DNA from: GM7GCV1 sp965221105
GTDB taxonomy: Bacteria > Pseudomonadota > Gammaproteobacteria > Pseudomonadales > GM7GCV1
Reading direction: 5' to 3'
Assembly (NCBI GenBank): GCA_965221105.1
Contig: OZ244871.1
Location: 310,001-374,000, forward strand
DNA length: 64,000 nucleotides
Below, in pieces: positions 1-8,730 of this stretch. Position 1 is the first letter of the stretch; each line of letters begins with the position of its first letter. Below the pieces are notes generated by a model. The model saw only the letters and a list, made by a program, of their open reading frames with translations. It was not told the origin of the DNA and did no database searches. Position numbers and translations under genes: made by a program.

Positions 1-944
1 CAAGGCTTAAAGTTGATGATTATGCAAGGAAACACCCTGAGCTTTTAGAAGTTCCCATCGACAAGCCATTGTTTGTGCTGGGCATGCCTCGCTCTGGTAC
101 CACACTGTTAAGCTATTTACTCTCAACCGATCCGGCCAGACGCAGTATCCTGAAGTGGCAACTCACTAATCCCGTTCCCCCTGCTGCCGCAGAAAACCTT
201 TACTCCGACCCCCGTTGTCTGGCAATGAAGAAAAACGATGTAGGCAATAGTGGTCATTATGAGCCATCTGACGGTGCCACAGAATGCGGCAATGTTCAGG
301 CGCAGGAATTTAAATCGGCATACTGGGAAAGCCATTTCTCAATGCCCAGATACTCCCGCTTTGTGTTAGAGGGCGATATGTCATCGGCCTTCGCCTATCA
401 CAAGCGGTTTCTTCAGGTGCTCCAAAATGGTGATCAGGTTGCATGGAATCTGAAGATGCCGACTCATGCACTGGCGATACGCTGGCTACTGCAAACTTAT
501 CCAGATGCTCGCCTGTTGTGGACACATCGCGACCCTTACAAAGTAACAGGCTCTTTATGCAGCTTGATCGGCAGCGCACACGAAATCTATATGGGCTACA
601 TTGATAATGATCATTTGGTCAGTAACTACACCGAGCAATTGGCTGAACATTTAAAACGACCTATGGCGGTTAGAGACGAACTAGGCGAAGACCGATTGGG
701 CGATGTGTTTTACGCAAAGCTTATTGCCAACCCAATTGATGAAATGCGCAAGGTTTACGAATACCTGGGCGATGAATTCACCCCCGAAGCAGAATCTGGC
801 ATGCGAGTCTGGCTGGAAAAAAACCCTCAAGGGAAGTATGGCAAACATACATATACGTTGGAACAGTTCGGGCTCTCTAAGGAGTTTCTGGAACCATATT
901 ATGCCGATTATCTTATCCGCTACGACATCGAATCTGAAGGGTAG
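1..944 (+). CDS. Sulfotransferase family protein, 5' end outside the window
   Basis: Transfers a sulfuryl group from PAPS to an unidentified acceptor (family role). The reading frame is open from base 3, so the true start lies upstream of the window; 313 residues are visible. The 5'-phosphosulfate loop reads LGMPRSGTTLLSYLL at about residue 25, and the second PAPS-contact segment reads THRDPYKVTGSLCSL in the middle of the protein, as in the Sulfotransfer_3 type enzymes. No signal peptide can be judged. The next gene follows about 100 bases downstream on the same strand, so co-transcription is possible. Family call is firm, substrate unknown. Confidence 0.85.
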   Translation, partial: RLKVDDYARKHPELLEVPIDKPLFVLGMPRSGTTLLSYLLSTDPARRSILKWQLTNPVPPAAAENLYSDPRCLAMKKNDVGNSGHYEPSDGATECGNVQAQEFKSAYWESHFSMPRYSRFVLEGDMSSAFAYHKRFLQVLQNGDQVAWNLKMPTHALAIRWLLQTYPDARLLWTHRDPYKVTGSLCSLIGSAHEIYMGYIDNDHLVSNYTEQLAEHLKRPMAVRDELGEDRLGDVFYAKLIANPIDEMRKVYEYLGDEFTPEAESGMRVWLEKNPQGKYGKHTYTLEQFGLSKEFLEPYYADYLIRYDIESEG

Positions 945-1043
945 TTTTCCGGGTCTCGGAGGATCACGTCAGAGTTTATGACTCAACATTCCAGAGATCA
1001 GGGTTTTTATCAGACTCACAGTCCAAGCAGAAGAGGTACACAC

Positions 1044-1448
1044 ATGGACAACAATCTTGACTCGGGCCTGGCCGTCATTTCAAAGATGCTCGGCAGTAAA
1101 TATGCAAAAGGCTTCGAAAAAATAATTGAGAAAGGAGGATTTGGTGCCGATTCAGCTGCGATGGCTGTTGAGTTTGCCTATGGCACAGTATGGAGCCGCC
1201 CCGGCCTGGAAAAAAAGGAACGCAGCCTTGTAACAATAGGAGTGCTCGTCGCCAGCGGTCAAACCTCTGAGCTCAAAAACCATATTCGCATCGCTGTTGC
1301 CAATGGGCTCACTGTCTCCGAGCTGGAAGAAGCACTTATCCAGACAATCCCATACGTCGGTTTCCCGCGATTTGCCAGCGCGCTTGGAGCTGCCTCCGAA
1401 ATGATTGGTGAATTGGGCCTGGATTCGGAGAATGGTCCGGAAAAGTAA
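1044..1448 (+). CDS. Carboxymuconolactone decarboxylase (CMD) family protein
   Basis: A 134-residue CMD/AhpD-fold protein. The core reads KKERSLVTIGVLVASGQT followed by LEEALIQTIPYVGFPR, the usual CMD helical signature. The CxxC pair of AhpD peroxidases is absent, so a peroxidase role is unlikely. An upstream in-frame ATG at 978 exists, but the ATG at 1044 has an AAGAGG ribosome site 8 bases ahead and starts where family homology starts, so I chose it. It follows the sulfotransferase gene on the same strand. The role could be lactone decarboxylation or a related ring reaction; only the family is secure. Confidence 0.8.
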   Translation: MDNNLDSGLAVISKMLGSKYAKGFEKIIEKGGFGADSAAMAVEFAYGTVWSRPGLEKKERSLVTIGVLVASGQTSELKNHIRIAVANGLTVSELEEALIQTIPYVGFPRFASALGAASEMIGELGLDSENGPEK

Positions 1449-1509
1449 AGTGCAGCCAGCGCAGATTGACCGCGTTTTTTTAATCGGCTCTACTTAGCGA
1501 CCATTGAAC

Positions 1510-2307
1510 TTAACCCTTCATCATCGCTTGGATATTCGCACCCACAGGATCAATGGCGTCTGCGTTAATGGAAAACCCACCATCAGCAGTAATTGATGCG
1601 CCCGTGATATAAACAGATTCATCGGATGCTAACCAAACCGCACAATGCCCAATATCTGCCGGAATTCCTACTCGAGTTAAATAACCTGGAGCCGAAAGCT
1701 CAGCATCCGCTCCTCTTCGATCATGCGATACTCTACCAACGATAATATTGTTGGCCCTAATATTGTGTTTGCCGTTCTCTACCGCAACAATTCGAGTCAC
1801 GCTGTTCATAGCACCCTTAATAGCGGAATATGCCGAGAATCCTTCGTGAGCAAAATTCGCAAGATTTGATGAAACATTGATTACGCTGCCACCACCCGCT
1901 TTTATGAGGTGGGGGATACCGTATTTACAAGCCCAGAATACTGCGCCAGTAAGACCGCCCTCCAGCATCTGGTTCCATTCATCTGTTGAATACTCGATTA
2001 GTGGCTTGATCATGGGTGCCACGGCCTCTGTCGGCGCACCGTTATTGACAAGCACATCAATCTTGCCAAATTTTCTTGCGACGCTATTCATTGTTGCTTG
2101 AACACTGTTTTCATCGGCCAGATCAAGGTGGAAATATTCCGCGTTGCCGCCATTCTTTTGAATAACACTTACAACTTTCTCACCTGCTTCCACTCTGCGC
2201 CCGGAAACCGCTACGGATGCACCTTCGGCTGCAAACATTTCTGCTATGGTACGGCCTATCCCCCTCGTTGAACCCGTAACAATCGCTACTTTATCTCTGA
2301 GCCGCAT
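1510..2307 (-). CDS. Short-chain dehydrogenase/reductase (SDR)
   Basis: A 265-residue classical SDR that would oxidise or reduce an alcohol/ketone with NAD(P). The nucleotide motif TGSTRGIG is at residues 11-18, NNG at 88-90, the active-site serines in NVSSN at 144-148 and the catalytic YSAIK at 160-164. The arginine after TGST and the SGRR segment at about 35-38 suggest NADPH preference, which is inference. It points towards the transporter gene upstream of it on the same strand, with about 65 bases between them. Substrate is not readable. Confidence 0.85.
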   Translation of the reverse strand: MRLRDKVAIVTGSTRGIGRTIAEMFAAEGASVAVSGRRVEAGEKVVSVIQKNGGNAEYFHLDLADENSVQATMNSVARKFGKIDVLVNNGAPTEAVAPMIKPLIEYSTDEWNQMLEGGLTGAVFWACKYGIPHLIKAGGGSVINVSSNLANFAHEGFSAYSAIKGAMNSVTRIVAVENGKHNIRANNIIVGRVSHDRRGADAELSAPGYLTRVGIPADIGHCAVWLASDESVYITGASITADGGFSINADAIDPVGANIQAMMKG

Positions 2308-2371
2308 GTTGCCCCCATGAACTGTTCACCCCTTTATGCTCTATCCAATAGACCAAGCTCTTCTTACCGCT

Positions 2372-3619
2372 CTAGTTCGTCTGCAACACTTTGAGACTGC
2401 GAAAACAAACAAATACTATGAGAGCTATCGAGACACTCGAAACGCCGGTAAATATATACAGAGCAGGTGTGTAACTCTCAAATCGTTCAAATAGCCAACC
2501 GGCTACAGGAGGACCAATTGTTATCATCAAGAAAGACAGCGACATCTTTAACCCAATGACTTTTGCAAAATTGGTAACACCGAAGAGCTGCACAGTCAGC
2601 GCATGCCAGAGCGGCAATGCTCCAGAAAACGTTGTACCAATGAACATACATACTCCGACGAGCACCAAAACACTCGAAACCCCTATCAGCAGGTACTGGC
2701 CGAGAACGTAGCAGCAACAGACCAGCAATAACAAAACCGCTTTGTTAAACCGATCACCCAAATAACCAAAGATGACTTTTCCAATAACACCCATAATGGC
2801 CATAAATGCAAGGGCTTGCGCTGCGTTCGTTCTGGTCAAGCCTCCATCCATGGCAATTTGAACCAGGTTACTGATCACCGCAACATTTGTGCCGTACATA
2901 ATGGCCATTGCGAAGCCAAGAGCCCAAAATTCAGGCCTAGAGAAGATCTCGCGTAAAGACATAAGCTCTGTCGCGTGCAAATCTGATGAATTTTCGCCAG
3001 AACCATCACTTTGAAAGTCATCGGGGTGCTCTTTCACCAACAAAACGATGGGTAAAATCATAATTATTAGCGATATACATGCTAAAACCATGAACAAATC
3101 TCTCCAATACAAAGCATCAGCGAGACCGTTGATTGCCAAAGGCGCGATAAATCCACCCGCACTCACGCCGACTACCGACATTCCAATTGCCATTGTCCGC
3201 CTTCGAGTAAACCAACGAGAAACAAGAGTTGTCAGAGTTTGCGGGCCCACAAGACCCTGTAAAGGACCGAAAAATATCGCAAATATAATTGCAATTTCCA
3301 CAATAGAATTAGCTCGACTCACGAATAGCAAGCCGCCAGCCATCAACGCAGTACCAACCACAAGCAGTCGACGAACAGGAAATCTCTCAACCAGTAAACC
3401 GATGATGGGGACAAACATCGCGCTGCTGAGCATCATCGCCGTTTTCGGCCACATCTGCTCAAATACATTGGCACTTATCTGCTCTGCAACAAGTACAATG
3501 AGAAGAGAGTAGCCATACACCAAAATTCCGTTCATGGTGCCATTTGCGGTGAAGGCTACGGCGACCTGATACCAGCCATATCGCGACTCTGTTAAATATT
3601 GAGGGGAACTATTGTTCAA
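2372..3619 (-). CDS. MFS transporter, monocarboxylate/oxalate-formate-antiporter type
   Basis: A 415-residue inner-membrane carrier with about twelve hydrophobic segments. The segment RRRTMAIGMSVVGVSAGG resembles the loop 4-5 region of the MCT/OFA branch of the major facilitator superfamily, which carries small carboxylates. It has a short acidic, serine-rich cytoplasmic loop in the middle (around residue 205). The SDR gene follows it by 65 bases and the thiolase gene is upstream beyond a terminator, so it likely begins its own transcript. Import of an organic acid substrate of the surrounding pathway is the natural guess. Confidence 0.8.
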   Translation of the reverse strand: MNNSSPQYLTESRYGWYQVAVAFTANGTMNGILVYGYSLLIVLVAEQISANVFEQMWPKTAMMLSSAMFVPIIGLLVERFPVRRLLVVGTALMAGGLLFVSRANSIVEIAIIFAIFFGPLQGLVGPQTLTTLVSRWFTRRRTMAIGMSVVGVSAGGFIAPLAINGLADALYWRDLFMVLACISLIIMILPIVLLVKEHPDDFQSDGSGENSSDLHATELMSLREIFSRPEFWALGFAMAIMYGTNVAVISNLVQIAMDGGLTRTNAAQALAFMAIMGVIGKVIFGYLGDRFNKAVLLLLVCCCYVLGQYLLIGVSSVLVLVGVCMFIGTTFSGALPLWHALTVQLFGVTNFAKVIGLKMSLSFLMITIGPPVAGWLFERFESYTPALYIFTGVSSVSIALIVFVCFRSLKVLQTN

Positions 3620-3727
3620 TTAAAACTCACTCGTAGGTAAAACCGATGAATCGGCTAATTTAGTGCAAAAATCAAATCTTTGATCACAATAGTTAACCCC
3701 GTCAGTAACTGTCAGATGCACATCAAC

Positions 3728-3752
3728 AAAAAGGCTGTTTTACAGCCTTTTT
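3728..3752 (-). terminator. Intrinsic terminator downstream of the thiolase gene
   Basis: A perfect 11-bp inverted repeat, AAAAAGGCTGT and ACAGCCTTTTT, with a three-base TTT loop. The stem ends in a T run on both strands, so it can act in both directions. It lies 22 bases past the thiolase stop codon. Confidence 0.85.
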
Positions 3753-3774
3753 GTTTATTCTGCACAACGGGGCT

Positions 3775-4998
3775 TTACACGCGCTCGATTATCATGCCCG
3801 GCGCCATGCCACCAGCTGCACACATGGTCACAAGGCCCGTGCTAGCGTCTCGCCTCTCTAGTTCATCAAGAACAACTCCTAACAGAACACCGCCTGTCGC
3901 GCCTGTGGGGTGACCCAAAGCGATCGCTCCGCCGTTTACATTGAGCTTATCGTGATCAACAGCAAGATACTTCATGAATCGCAGCGGCACCGCGGCGAAC
4001 GCTTCATTTACTTCAAACAGATCAATATCGCTGATGGCCATACCCGCCCGAGTGAGCAACTTGTGTGCCGACGCAACGGGCTCATTTAAGTTATATTCAG
4101 GGCTACCTGCCGCATGTGCCATGGAAACAACCCTCGCGCGAGGTTCTAGACCATTCGCTTTAGCGTACTCCGGCGAAGCAAGAACAACACCTGATGCACA
4201 ATCCGCCCCTACAGAAGAGTTACCGGCATGATGCACGTGATTAATCTCTAGATCTGGCCAGTGCATACGTGCTACCTCGCCAAAAGTGTGGTGCTCGTCC
4301 ATGGGATAATCCATCATTTTGTCAAAAGCGGTTTGCAACTCCCCTAGGGTATCAGCCGTAGTGCCGGGACGATGTAGCTCTTCACTATCCGCCGCCAACG
4401 AGCCATCATCCCGGTAGATCGGAACAAGGCTTTTCCTGAAGTATCCGTTATCCACGGCCTTACACGCACGCTGTTGGCTAGCGGCGCCAAACTCATCGAC
4501 ATCGCGCCTGCTAAAGCCTTCTTCCGTCGCGATTATGTCGCCTGAAATACCCACCGCCGTGATCGGGTGTTTTGCCCGTAAATGCAGGTTGCCCCGATCA
4601 GTATCGAGTCGATAGGGCACGGGCATTTCCATCGAAGGCATTTCCACACCGCCGGTAACTACCAAATCTTGCTGACCTGCCATAATGCTGGTTGCACCCA
4701 TGATCGTCGCTGCCATTCCAGAGCCACAAAAATGATCGACGGTAGAACCACTTGTTCCCAGCCAGCCAGCATCCAGAGCTGCCATTCTCGCAATGCTTCC
4801 ATTCTGGTCGAACTGTTGGTTGTTGCAGCCAATAATTGTCTGTTCAATATCTGCATTATTAAAACCATTGCGCTGTTCCAGCGCAGAAAACACTTGTGAT
4901 AACAGACGTTGCGGATGAATACCGACTAATGACCCTTTTCCCGCTTTTGGTATACCTCGAATAGAACGCGCCGCATCAATAATCCATACTTCTTTCAT
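3775..4998 (-). CDS. Acetyl-CoA acyltransferase (thiolase)
   Basis: A 407-residue thiolase that would cleave a 3-ketoacyl-CoA with free CoA, the last step of a beta-oxidation round. The acyl-accepting cysteine is C91 in DHFCGSGMAA, the catalytic histidine is in GGAIALGHPTGATG near residue 358, and the second cysteine is in TMCAAGGMAPG near the C-terminus. Length and motif order match the degradative/biosynthetic thiolase I-II family. It is transcribed after the SDR at 5149-5931 with a 150-base gap and ends at a strong terminator. Confidence 0.93.
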   Translation of the reverse strand: MKEVWIIDAARSIRGIPKAGKGSLVGIHPQRLLSQVFSALEQRNGFNNADIEQTIIGCNNQQFDQNGSIARMAALDAGWLGTSGSTVDHFCGSGMAATIMGATSIMAGQQDLVVTGGVEMPSMEMPVPYRLDTDRGNLHLRAKHPITAVGISGDIIATEEGFSRRDVDEFGAASQQRACKAVDNGYFRKSLVPIYRDDGSLAADSEELHRPGTTADTLGELQTAFDKMMDYPMDEHHTFGEVARMHWPDLEINHVHHAGNSSVGADCASGVVLASPEYAKANGLEPRARVVSMAHAAGSPEYNLNEPVASAHKLLTRAGMAISDIDLFEVNEAFAAVPLRFMKYLAVDHDKLNVNGGAIALGHPTGATGGVLLGVVLDELERRDASTGLVTMCAAGGMAPGMIIERV

Positions 4999-5148
4999 TT
5001 CAATACCTCTTCATTTAGGCGCTGCACCCTGAGCAACGCAGTGTTCATCAAACCCCGGGCTTCAAATCCCAATGTGTACCATGCCAACCCACCGAAATAT
5101 TTAAGGGAATTATATAGTGCGACGAGAGGGCGCACATGCAGATGACAA

Positions 5149-5931
5149 TCAATCGTACCCTGGCGTCCCCAGTGTTTGGCCACCATCGACGATCAATTCG
5201 GCTCCCGTCATAAAACGGGAAGCATCACTGGCCAGAAGCAAGATAATGCCATCCAGGTCAGCCGCATCAGCGGGGCCACCAAGTGGAATGTGATCTATCA
5301 CGCTCTTGAAATAGTCGCCTTCAAGAGCTTCTGCAGGAACCAGTTCAGTGGAAAAAAGCCCAGGGCAAACAACATTGCACCGTATATTATGGGGTGCCAA
5401 ATGCAATGCCATGCTTTTTGTAAGATGGATACAGGCGGCCTTTGGTGTTGTGTAACCAAAACTTCCCGCCGTCGCCCGAACGCCGCCAATCGAAGCAACA
5501 TTAATGATACTTCCAGGTTTACCCTCGGCTATCAACCTGGCGCTTGCTTCTTTGCTGATCGTGAAAAACGGTGTCAGATTGAGGTTCAATCCAGTCTGCC
5601 AATCATCCACAGAGGTGTCTCGCAGAGTCAAGCCAGGTGTATTGCCTCCAGCCGCGTTAACCAAGACATCCACAACACCAAATTCATCTTCAATCCACTC
5701 AAAACAAGGACCAATAGAACCTGAATCGGTGACATCTAGCTGGTAGGCCAATGCTTTGCCATTAGATTGCGCAATTTTTCCTACCACATCATCCAGTCGA
5801 TCTTGCCGACGGGCACAACAAACCACACTGGCACCATATTTTGCCAGTACTTCTGCAAATCTGGCACCCAGGCCACTCGATGCACCCGTCACCAGAGCAA
5901 CTTTACCGCTTAGCGAAAACAAATCAGACAT
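5149..5931 (-). CDS. Short-chain dehydrogenase/reductase (SDR)
   Basis: A 260-residue classical SDR. The cofactor motif is TGASSGLG near the N-terminus, followed by NAAGG, the serine in NVASIGG and the catalytic YTTPK. A longer frame starts at 5976, but its extra 15 residues (beginning MVTRKIFGEVLW) are not SDR-like and MSDLFSLSGKVALVTG at 5931 is the normal family start. C-terminal IVDGGQTLG is typical of the FabG-like group. Upstream of the thiolase on the same strand, so a 3-hydroxyacyl-CoA dehydrogenase role is plausible but unproven. Confidence 0.85.
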   Translation of the reverse strand: MSDLFSLSGKVALVTGASSGLGARFAEVLAKYGASVVCCARRQDRLDDVVGKIAQSNGKALAYQLDVTDSGSIGPCFEWIEDEFGVVDVLVNAAGGNTPGLTLRDTSVDDWQTGLNLNLTPFFTISKEASARLIAEGKPGSIINVASIGGVRATAGSFGYTTPKAACIHLTKSMALHLAPHNIRCNVVCPGLFSTELVPAEALEGDYFKSVIDHIPLGGPADAADLDGIILLLASDASRFMTGAELIVDGGQTLGTPGYD

Positions 5932-5989
5932 GGAGCAAATCCAAAGTACTTCTCCAAAAATCTTCCTGGTTACCACTTAAGTTCAGCTG

Positions 5990-6508
5990 ATTTTCAGGAG
6001 TCTTTCAGGCATCGGTGGTGTCTCGAGGGCTCCACACGCACGACGGGGGAGCACCGCATGCAGATCAGATCGGCGGTTGACGCGGTACTGGAACTCCGAA
6101 CTGGAGACGAAACGAATGACAGGTGCCGCGCAGTACAGTCTTCAGAGTGCCGAGCATGCTGTTCACCCGGGAGACCTCCGGTTCTTCGACAGCGGCCCTG
6201 CCACCACAGACGATCATACGATGCTGACAGCCGGCACCGACACTGAAGCACCTCAGACCATCGGAGATCAGGGTACTGCCCTCGCGCCCATGCCGTTGAC
6301 GCCATGCGGCACTCTCTCTGCTGCGACGTTCGTTCCGACATCTGGCAGCAGCGGTCATGACCACAGTGGGGGCATCGAACCCCCTGCGGCCACCACCAGG
6401 CGCAGAGTGCATCGAAACAGTGATCCTCGGTGGATCCTCGCTGCCATACTGTCCAAGACAGTCACTCACACTCAGGCCTGTGTAAACCTGAACTGGAGTG
6501 CGAGCCAT
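5990..6508 (-). pseudogene. IS1595-family transposase remnant with large internal deletion
   Basis: Read on the minus strand, the start MARTPVQVYTGLSVSDCL and the following GFDAPTVV segment resemble the N-terminus and zinc-finger of ISXO2/IS1595 transposases. This is fused directly to a C-terminal part, STLISDGLRCF then VNSMLGTLKTVLRGTCHS, and after one frameshift to NRRSDLHAVLPR and TPPMPERL, which matches the usual end of these proteins. Most of the DDE catalytic domain is missing: about 520 bases remain of roughly 1 kb. Base composition is richer in GC than the flanking catabolic genes. Dead copy; could at most supply ends for movement in trans. Confidence 0.72.
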
Positions 6509-6720
6509 GGTCTGTTCCTGTGGGTATCAAGAGGAGATGCTGTACATGAACACAGAATTACAGAGCTGAGCAAACATGGTAATGAGGACAATCCTTCTTC
6601 ATACGCACCAAATCAGTTGCTTTCAACAAAAACCATCCTGGGCGCCCCAAAAAACGGCAAAGCTATATTGATGATCAGCAAGAAGTTGCATGTGAAATTT
6701 GCCGAAATGAAAAATTAAGA

Positions 6721-6756
6721 GAACATGGTATCGCGTAATACAGCGACACCATGTTC
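6721..6756 (-). terminator. Terminator hairpin after enoyl-CoA hydratase gene
   Basis: Arms GAACATGGTATCGC (6721-6734) and GCGACACCATGTTC (6743-6756) pair over 14 positions with one mismatch that is a G-U pair in RNA. On the minus strand the hairpin is followed by a T-rich stretch (TCTTAATTTTTC). It sits 11 bases past the hydratase stop codon. Confidence 0.7.
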
Positions 6757-6767
6757 TAAGCGCTCGA

Positions 6768-7586
6768 CTAAGACGAACGTGTATTGTTCTTTTTCAGTGT
6801 AGCAACGTCTTTCATCAGTACAGGGCTTTTGCCTTTTGTCAGCGTAAGTGCCTGGGAATGTTGCAACGCGTGAATGTCGAACACTGTTTGTGTCGCAGCT
6901 CCCTGTCCCATGATATCCATGGTTTGGTTAACCGACCGCTTGGCCATCATCAAAGAAAACAATTCATGTTCCGAAATTCTCTGGGCAAGTTCCATTGCCC
7001 TATCCTGAAGCTCATCGTTGCCGACTACGTGATTCACCATGCCGAGCTGCCTCATCTCTTCAGCGGTAAATCGATCAGCGGTAAAAAGCATCTCTTTAGC
7101 CTTACGTGGACCAACCTCCCAAGTATGACCATGATACTCAACGCCACCAACACCCATCATGATGGTTGGATCGCAGAACCAGGCATCTTCCGAAGCCATG
7201 ATTAAATCGCAGGGCCAGCACAGCATTAAGCCCGCAGCTACACATGCTCCCTGAACTGCTGCTATGGAGGGCTTGGGGTTATCCCGCCATTTACGTGTGT
7301 AACCGTAATACCTTTTTTGCTCTATTTGATAGTATTCGGTCATTCCGTCATTCTCAAAATCCGGCGGAGTGGCATCTTTAGGATTCAGGTCATGTCCGGA
7401 CGAAAAGTGTTTGCCGTTGGCTCTCAATAGTATCGCTCTGACGCTCATATCCTCGCCAGCACGAGTCCAACAAGCGTCCAGTGCATCGAGTAACGTAAAG
7501 TTCTGAGCATTTCGAGCGTCAGGACGGTTAAGAGTAATTACAGCTACCTTGCCAACTTTTTCATAGAGTACCGTTTCTTCGCTCAT
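6768..7586 (-). CDS. Enoyl-CoA hydratase/isomerase family protein
   Basis: A 272-residue crotonase-fold protein. It shows the family start (VITLNRPDARNAQN), the oxyanion segment HFSSGHDL near residue 60, and the second oxyanion segment AVQGACVAAGLMLCWPCDL near residue 110. The usual catalytic glutamates of hydratases are not clearly present (GLMLCWPC replaces GGCELAMM), so isomerase, hydrolase or another crotonase reaction is possible. It stands alone on the minus strand with its own terminator, between an IS1595 remnant and the first poly-C cassette. Confidence 0.85.
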   Translation of the reverse strand: MSEETVLYEKVGKVAVITLNRPDARNAQNFTLLDALDACWTRAGEDMSVRAILLRANGKHFSSGHDLNPKDATPPDFENDGMTEYYQIEQKRYYGYTRKWRDNPKPSIAAVQGACVAAGLMLCWPCDLIMASEDAWFCDPTIMMGVGGVEYHGHTWEVGPRKAKEMLFTADRFTAEEMRQLGMVNHVVGNDELQDRAMELAQRISEHELFSLMMAKRSVNQTMDIMGQGAATQTVFDIHALQHSQALTLTKGKSPVLMKDVATLKKNNTRSS

Positions 7587-7755
7587 ACCTCGCTCTCCGA
7601 ATAAAATAATTAATAATCCGTCAATTATACAGATTCAATTACGATTAATCACTCTGATTCAACAACTGGTGGCTCGGTTTGAAATAAATACTGGTGTGCT
7701 CAATCATGCTACACTACCGATTCATTCCAACCTTTCTGATTCGCAGGAAATCACA

Positions 7756-8594
7756 GTGAGCACAGATTCTACCCCCCCCCCCCCCGATTCTTCCCTAAGG
7801 CGTGCGCCGCCGTCCTGCTGACAGTCCTTGCCCTGCCGGCATCGGCACAGATAGAACGGTCGGCCAGAGTTTCACGGGTGTCGCAGCCCGCTGCTACTTA
7901 TGTGACCGGGCTGAACCAGAACCTGGTCTTTCCTGCCCCCTCGGTGAACAACCGGAACTTGTCCGGCGCGGTCACCAACCTGACGATCGAGGCTGCACCG
8001 GACCATCCAGACGAGGTCGAGATGACTCACGACAGGACGACCTTCGGCGTGGGACCCGGTTCCCATTGCGCCCAGAGTGCGGGAGTCAGCGGAGGGGTCG
8101 AATTCCACAACCCGACCGGCACCTATTCCCGCGGCGGGCCCATCGCCATCGCCTGCCAGACCTATACGACCCGCAAATGCTCGCACAGCGTGACCTTCAT
8201 GGGCCGGACGTTCACCGCCAATAAAGGGTACCCGCGGTGCAGTGAAGCGAGTGACGATGTAACCCCCCTGACTGGCCAATACACGGGGAACACACCGACT
8301 CAGCAAGGTGACTCGTTCACCCCGACCCGGACCCCGAGCAACGGCATTTTCAAGGTCCGGGTCTGGGGCAAGGTGTGCCATGCAGCTGCGTCCAATGTGC
8401 AGCGCTGTTGGAACCTGAACAACCCCACGCCGCCCCCGGGCTTTGCTTTCGTTGCCAATGCTGCAGGCTATGGGGCCACCTTTCGGACCGACCGTCATTG
8501 CGGCCCGCCCAGCTGGCCCACGCCAGAGCTGGAGGCGGCCGGTGCGCCAGCCTATGCCAAATGGTGTGATGTCACGGTCGATGTGCGGCGCTGA
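7756..8594 (+). CDS. Phase-variable secreted cysteine-rich protein, cassette 1 (currently out of frame)
   Basis: GTG at 7756 follows a GCAGGAAA ribosome site; codons read M-S-T-D-S-T, then a 14-base C run (7772-7785). As written the frame ends at the TGA at 7819-7821. In the frame entered with 12 or 15 Cs the product continues RFFPKACAAVLLTVLALPAS-AQ, a good signal peptide, then about 245 residues to 8594. The exported part has eight cysteines, many glycines and threonines and no recognised domain. The leader (RTGAGCAMAGATTCTACC) is shared with the cassette at 36968. The gene is far richer in GC than its neighbours. Secretion and on/off switching are inferred from sequence; function is unknown. 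A homopolymer sequencing error could also explain the frame break. Confidence 0.7.
7772..7785 (+). repeat. C14 homopolymer tract (candidate phase-variation switch)
   Basis: Fourteen uninterrupted Cs sixteen bases after the start codon of cassette 1. With 14 the start codon and signal peptide are out of phase; 12 or 15 would join them. Confidence 0.9.
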
Positions 8595-8730
8595 CGGCCG
8601 TCACACCAGGCACGGGAGGTCTCTTCCGGCACGGGGCTGGCCAGGGCCCGACGGGGCCGTGGCTGAAAATTCGAGTAATGCTGGGCATGGGGTGTCTTTA
8701 TTGAATGAGGCTTCGCTCTGATGTGGAACG

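Noticed and set aside
5104..5118. AAGGGAATTATATA, resembling the TnpB element end
   Set aside because: Only 14 bases agree, no second end or duplication was found, and the sequence is AT-rich, so chance is a fair explanation.
4995..5186. A 63-codon minus frame ending at the thiolase start
   Set aside because: No ribosome site and no recognisable family; the end (GFEARGLMNTALL) could be a scrap of a CoA enzyme but the support is too weak.
6077..6718. A 213-codon plus-strand frame
   Set aside because: It is the antisense shadow of the IS1595-type remnant followed by intergenic sequence; composition is not protein-like and there is no ribosome site or family match.
7667..7690. GGTGGCTCGGTTTGAAAT upstream of cassette 1, similar to the mobile cassette end
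   Set aside because: Needs gaps to align with GGTAGTGTCTCA-TTTGAAAT, and no inverted partner or target duplication was found after the gene.
7872..8498. A long antisense frame within cassette 1
   Set aside because: A GC-rich shadow of the secreted protein; the sense frame has the ribosome site, signal peptide and even cysteine count.
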